Of a DNA stretch of 64,000 nucleotides, positions 63,407-64,000 are shown one piece after another. Under the pieces are notes generated by a model. It made no database searches, was not told where the DNA came from, and saw nothing but the letters and a program-made list of their open reading frames with translations. The stretch is from Flavobacteriaceae bacterium PS02338. GTDB taxonomy: Bacteria > Bacteroidota > Bacteroidia > Sphingobacteriales > Sphingobacteriaceae. Within the stretch, counting starts at the first letter, position 1; every line of letters begins with the position of its first letter. The stretch is from contig JASCOD010000005.1 of assembly GCA_029959615.1 (NCBI GenBank), forward strand, positions 248,001 through 312,000. The letters are read 5' to 3'. Position numbers and translations under genes: made by a program.

Positions 63407-64000
63407 ATGAGATTAACTAAAATTGCGGGAATGGTTTTGTTGGCTGGTACTTTTGTCGGCTCACTTACAAGTTGTAACTCTGAAACCAAAGGAAACACCA
63501 GTGAAAAAGGAACAAAAACATCGGATTCTACCGCTGTAGTTGAAGAAGATGTCAATCTTAGGACTCCTGTAGACACCGCAAAATATAATGAACTAGTAAA
63601 AGCTAATGCCAATGGAGATACCACAGGAAAATGGCCAGTAAAAAATCATCCTATTCCTCTTGACGGCGCTATATTGCCATTTAAACGTATTGTTTGTTAC
63701 TACGGAAATCTTTACTCTAAAAAAATGGGTGCTCTTGGCGAATATGAGCCTAAAACGATGTTGAGCATGCTAGACAAAGAAGTAGCTAAATGGAATAAGG
63801 CTGATCCTACAACGCCAGTACAACCTGCATTACACTATATTGCAGTAGTAGCTGCGGGCGATCCTGGCAAAGATGGAAAATACCGTAATCGCATGCCATT
63901 TAAACATATTGATTCGGTATTGAATATTGCCAAAATGCGTAAAAATATGATTGTATTTTTAGACATTCAAGTAGCTTTAAGTACTATTCAAACGGAATTA
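63407..64000 (+). CDS. Uncharacterised lipoprotein, 3' end outside window
   Basis: The first 198 residues are seen and the frame is open at the window end. It has a lipoprotein signal (VGSLTSCNS, Cys23), an acidic serine/threonine-rich linker, and then a conserved-looking domain with IVCYYGNLYSKKMGALGEY, HYIAVVAAGDPGKDGKYRNR and MIVFLDIQVALSTIQTEL. The same pattern (YYG, GALG, a later LDIQ) occurs in uncharacterised exported proteins of other phyla, suggesting a TIM-barrel-like enzyme. No function is assigned. Confidence 0.75.
   Translation, partial: MRLTKIAGMVLLAGTFVGSLTSCNSETKGNTSEKGTKTSDSTAVVEEDVNLRTPVDTAKYNELVKANANGDTTGKWPVKNHPIPLDGAILPFKRIVCYYGNLYSKKMGALGEYEPKTMLSMLDKEVAKWNKADPTTPVQPALHYIAVVAAGDPGKDGKYRNRMPFKHIDSVLNIAKMRKNMIVFLDIQVALSTIQTEL

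Overview
The window looks like a chromosomal segment of a Bacteroidota bacterium, most likely a Sphingobacteriaceae (Pedobacter-like) genome. The signs are: AT-rich DNA; several TAnnTTTG (-7) promoter boxes with almost no Shine-Dalgarno sequences; an rpmB-rpmG-DUF4295-ftsY block; a fused HemC-HemD protein; the long form of IspG; BshC (bacillithiol); a HmuY lipoprotein with a TonB-dependent receptor; and LytS/LytTR two-component proteins.

Layout. (a) 1-11.4 kb is visibly more GC-rich than the rest and is the right-hand part of an integrated mobilizable or conjugative element. It holds a GH106-type glycoside hydrolase cut by the window edge, a small ArsR-tail protein, a RadC-like JAB protein, the mobilization block mobA-mobB-mobC (accessory protein, HUH relaxase, coupling ATPase) and a large serine recombinase whose reading frame runs into a tRNA-Ala(GGC) gene on the other strand. 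That tRNA marks the probable attachment site. (b) 11.6-31 kb is ordinary chromosome: lpxB/surE, a secreted M16 protease, a macroglobulin-like secreted protein, CsbD, acetyl-CoA synthetase, L28/L33/DUF4295, ftsY, a decayed toxin-antitoxin pair, rimO, bshC, an Ldh-type dehydrogenase and an outer-membrane barrel. (c) 30.4-34.2 kb (minus strand) has hemJ, hemE, a TPR protein and an OmpR/histidine-kinase pair. (d) 34.4-45.2 kb has a methyltransferase, MlaF/MlaE without MlaD, an SDR enzyme, PspC and LiaF-like envelope-stress proteins, an RDD protein, ispG, a LytS/LytTR pair and YjbQ.

(e) 45.3-52.1 kb is an accessory region. It has two unrecognised minus-strand genes, a DnaQ-like exonuclease, a tandem pair of large AT-rich DUF262 proteins (the first with a DUF1524/HNH-type nuclease end), a ~71-residue protein and a WYL regulator. 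This is the best candidate in the window for an undescribed, probably defensive, system. (f) 53.2-53.8 kb is a non-coding array of 13 units with an exact 42-bp period, flanked by palindromic repeats. (g) 54-59.6 kb carries early and middle haem biosynthesis (hemA, hemCD, hemB, hemL). It is followed by a minus-strand HmuR/HmuY-like uptake operon, and the window ends inside an uncharacterised lipoprotein gene.

Together with hemE and hemJ at 31 kb, the window encodes most of the route from glutamyl-tRNA to protoporphyrin IX, beside a probable haem or iron acquisition operon. Calls rest on motif recognition by eye; no database search was run.
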